From contig VGRF01000003.1 in the NCBI GenBank assembly GCA_016875395.1, forward strand, positions 62,001 through 126,000: a stretch of 64,000 nucleotides of DNA, given 5' to 3'. The position numbers and the translations under genes were made by a program. This DNA is from Deltaproteobacteria bacterium (lineage in GTDB: Bacteria; Myxococcota_A; UBA9160; UBA6930). Every line of letters begins with the position of its first letter. The first letter of the stretch is position 1. The notes beneath the pieces were generated by a model. The model was not told the DNA's origin. It did no database searches and was given only the letters and a program-made list of their open reading frames with translations. Shown here in pieces: positions 63,358 through 64,000 of the stretch.

Positions 63358-64000
63358 ATGAGTAGCTCCGCCGACGAGGCGCTGCTGCGGGAAGTGGCGG
63401 AAGCGTTCGCGCTGCCCGGTCGCTGGCTCGGCTCGCGCGCGTTCGGCAGCGGACACATCAACACCACGGTGCTCGCCGAGCTCGAGACGCCACGCGGCCC
63501 CGCGCGCTTCGTGCAGCAGCGCATCAACCGCGCCGTGTTCCGCGAGCCTGCGCAGGTGATGGAGAACTTCGCGCGCGTGGTCGCGCACCAGCGCCGCGCG
63601 CTCGAGCGCGAGGGCGTGCGCGACGTCGATCGCCACGTGCTCACGCTGGTGCCGACTCGCAGCGGAGCCAGCTTCTTCGTGGATTCTTGCGGCGACACCT
63701 GGCGCACCGTGCCGCTGATCTCGGGCGCGCACACGCAGGATGTGCCGCGCGGCGAAACCGACGCGCGCAGCGCCGCCTTCGCGTTCGGGCGCTTTCTCGC
63801 ACAGCTCGCGGATCTGCCGCCGCCGCGCCTGCACGAGACGATTCCGCGCTTCCACGACGCGCGGCTGCGCTTCGAGCAGCTGCAAGAGGCCGTGCGCGCC
63901 GACGCCGCGGGGCGGCTCGCGGGCTGCCGCGCAGAGGTGGAGCTCGCGCTCGCGCGCGAGCCGGTGGTGGCGCGCTTCGAGGCGCTGAAGCGCAGCGGCG
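63358..64000 (+). CDS. Phosphotransferase (N-acetylhexosamine kinase-like), cut by window end
   Basis: The first 214 residues of a gene that runs off the window. RAFGSGHINTTVLAEL, RFVQQRINRAVF and PAQVMENFARVVAHQ match the N lobe of anomeric sugar kinases of the NahK type in the APH superfamily, which phosphorylate N-acetylhexosamines. The catalytic Asp loop lies beyond the end. ATG 63358 is divergent from the carbohydrate-binding-like gene with 27 bases between starts, so the two may share a promoter and act on sugars together. Confidence 0.8.
   Translation, partial: MSSSADEALLREVAEAFALPGRWLGSRAFGSGHINTTVLAELETPRGPARFVQQRINRAVFREPAQVMENFARVVAHQRRALEREGVRDVDRHVLTLVPTRSGASFFVDSCGDTWRTVPLISGAHTQDVPRGETDARSAAFAFGRFLAQLADLPPPRLHETIPRFHDARLRFEQLQEAVRADAAGRLAGCRAEVELALAREPVVARFEALKRSG

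Noticed and set aside
1-64000. tRNA, rRNA, insertion sequences, integrases or phage genes
   Set aside because: No T-loop, transposase DDE/DEDD or integrase motif could be recognised on reading both strands.

Overview
This is a 64 kb, very GC-rich (about 70% by eye), densely coded stretch of a Gram-negative bacterium. Two TonB-dependent receptors, an outer-membrane barrel protein, lipoprotein and Sec signal peptides and a bidirectional hairpin terminator style support a diderm. F420/FMN luciferase-like oxidoreductases, three cytochromes P450, two Rieske oxygenases, many short-chain dehydrogenases (SDRs), CoA enzymes and selenocysteine-type redoxins fit uncultured deltaproteobacterial lineages (Myxococcota or Binatota-like). 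That placement is inference. No rRNA, tRNA, CRISPR array, insertion sequence or phage gene was seen.

Layout. 0-11.9 kb: single-chain biotin-dependent acyl-CoA carboxylase, NTF2-fold protein, TonB receptor, acyl-CoA synthetase (frameshifted), membrane protein, a two-gene operon whose second gene is a candidate selenoprotein, and a frameshifted phosphotransferase. 11.9-18.2 kb (minus): operon of aldehyde:ferredoxin oxidoreductase, amidohydrolase, small secreted protein, P450 and two SDRs, with overlapping stops and starts. 18.3-25.1 kb: VOC protein, phosphotriesterase-like lactonase, SDR, MFS transporter, alpha/beta hydrolase, GNAT and amidase. 25.1-32.2 kb: mostly minus-strand run of SPFH protein, amidohydrolase, P450, fatty-acid-hydroxylase-type membrane enzyme and UPF0270 protein, plus SDRs and a hydrolase-like protein. 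32.2-34.7 kb: second TonB receptor. 35.0-43.6 kb: a surface locus of four secreted DUF11-like proteins and a 1853-residue outer-membrane barrel protein. 43.8-51.4 kb: P450, SDR, metallo-beta-lactamase-fold enzyme, zinc-independent reductase, enoyl-CoA hydratase, Rieske oxygenase, amidohydrolase and a PD-(D/E)XK-like protein. 51.4-52.5 kb: second candidate selenoprotein. 52.6-64 kb: kinase-like protein, two luciferase-like oxidoreductases, a VOC/Rieske/NTF2 operon, enoyl-CoA hydratase, lipoprotein, YcaQ-like DNA glycosylase, a carbohydrate-binding-like protein and a sugar kinase cut by the window end.

How it fits together: TonB receptors would import a hydrophobic or complex substrate. P450s, Rieske enzymes, SDRs, hydrolases, acyl-CoA synthetase, hydratases and carboxylase are what is expected for oxidising and beta-oxidising lipids, terpenoids, sterols or aromatics. 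No single complete pathway can be read from the window.

The most notable signal is two unrelated thioredoxin-fold genes, each interrupted by one in-frame UGA exactly where the catalytic cysteine belongs, and each followed by a hairpin (UGA at 9985-9987 and 52138-52140, minus strand). These are best read as selenoproteins. Other structure: an over-represented TTGTTA word, a 46-bp tandem and dispersed repeat, and three probable single-base frameshifts.
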